A stretch of DNA of 6,611 nucleotides from Eudoraea sp. (lineage in GTDB: Bacteria > Bacteroidota > Bacteroidia > Flavobacteriales > Flavobacteriaceae): assembly GCA_013042125.1 (NCBI GenBank), contig JABDQS010000210.1, positions 1-6,611 on the forward strand. The letters run 5' to 3'. Positions within the stretch are counted from its first letter, which is position 1; each line of letters opens with the position of its first letter. Below the pieces are notes generated by a model that ran no database searches, was not told the DNA's origin, and saw only the letters and a list, made by a program, of their open reading frames with translations. A program made the position numbers and the translations under genes. Shown in pieces: positions 6,346-6,611 of the stretch.

Positions 6346-6611
6346 CTATTTAAAAATGACCATTCCCAGTGGTGGAATTGTAATTTCTATTGATTGTTTT
6401 TGACCATGCCATGGTTTTTTCGCAGTTTTTCTTATGGTGTTCTTGGAACCACTTCCACCATACTTTTTAGCATCTGTATTAAAGATCTCTTTGTACTGCC
6501 CGGACCTCGGTACGCCCATCCGATAATTTTCCCTGGGAACAGGTGTAAAATTACAGGCAATGACCAGATCGTTCTCCGATTCATTCCCCTTGCGCATATA
6601 AGTAAGTACCG
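6346..6611 (-). CDS. glgB: 1,4-alpha-glucan (glycogen) branching enzyme, C-terminal end only
   Basis: The frame runs off the right edge without a start. Codons at 6598-6609 read VLTY ahead of MRKGNES, so the Met at 6597 is internal. The 88 complete visible codons are the end of the C-terminal all-beta domain of alpha-amylase-type enzymes. NFTPVPRENYRMGVP, then GQYKEIFNTDAKKYGGSG, then the terminal SIEITIPPLGMVIFK are a close match to the end of GlgB proteins. The catalytic GH13 barrel and N-terminal CBM48-type domain must lie outside the window, so activity cannot be checked here. GlgB forms alpha-1,6 branch points in glycogen by moving short alpha-1,4 chains. It ends with TAG at 6346-6348, 100 bases upstream of the GH31 gene on the same strand. 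Other glycogen genes may lie further right, which cannot be seen. Confidence 0.9.
   Translation of the reverse strand, partial: VLTYMRKGNESENDLVIACNFTPVPRENYRMGVPRSGQYKEIFNTDAKKYGGSGSKNTIRKTAKKPWHGQKQSIEITIPPLGMVIFK

Overview
The window looks like chromosomal DNA from a marine-type Bacteroidota, most likely a member of the Flavobacteriaceae. The evidence is AT-rich coding DNA, A-rich leaders without Shine-Dalgarno sequences, a head-GIN/DUF2807 secreted protein with a Q after the signal-peptide cleavage site, and a set of glycogen-branching enzyme, GH31, M48 lipoprotein and UMF1-type transporter genes. The genus cannot be fixed from the sequence. I see no mobile element, CRISPR array, tRNA or rRNA. 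Coding density is high and no gap exceeds about 100 bases.

Left part (1-1569, plus strand): two genes 16 bases apart, probably one operon. The first enters from the left edge without its N-terminus and is a repeat protein with an Asp-Tyr pair about every 18 residues (adhesin-like, DUF4097-type). The second is complete: a secreted head-GIN (DUF2807) protein with seven SGSGD-type repeats about every 19 residues. Both look like beta-solenoid proteins of the cell envelope. Their molecular function is unknown.

Right part (1602-6611, minus strand): four genes in one direction, read from right to left. They are the C-terminal end of a 1,4-alpha-glucan branching enzyme (glgB, cut by the right edge), a complete cytoplasmic GH31 alpha-glucosidase, an M48 zinc metallopeptidase lipoprotein, and a UMF1/Atg22-like MFS transporter. 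The first two suggest storage or breakdown of alpha-glucans (glycogen, maltodextrins). The protease and transporter are linked to them only by position. The GH31 and M48 genes are 26 bases apart and probably co-transcribed. The 79-base gap before the transporter holds a weak terminator-like hairpin and two adjacent palindromes, so the transporter may have its own control.

The two gene groups converge at about 1570-1620 on a hairpin flanked by A- and T-rich arms. It can serve as a terminator in both directions and contains the stop codon of the transporter gene. Overall this is mostly an ordinary core-genome region. The most unusual element is the pair of repeat-protein genes at the left, not a new defence or mobile system.
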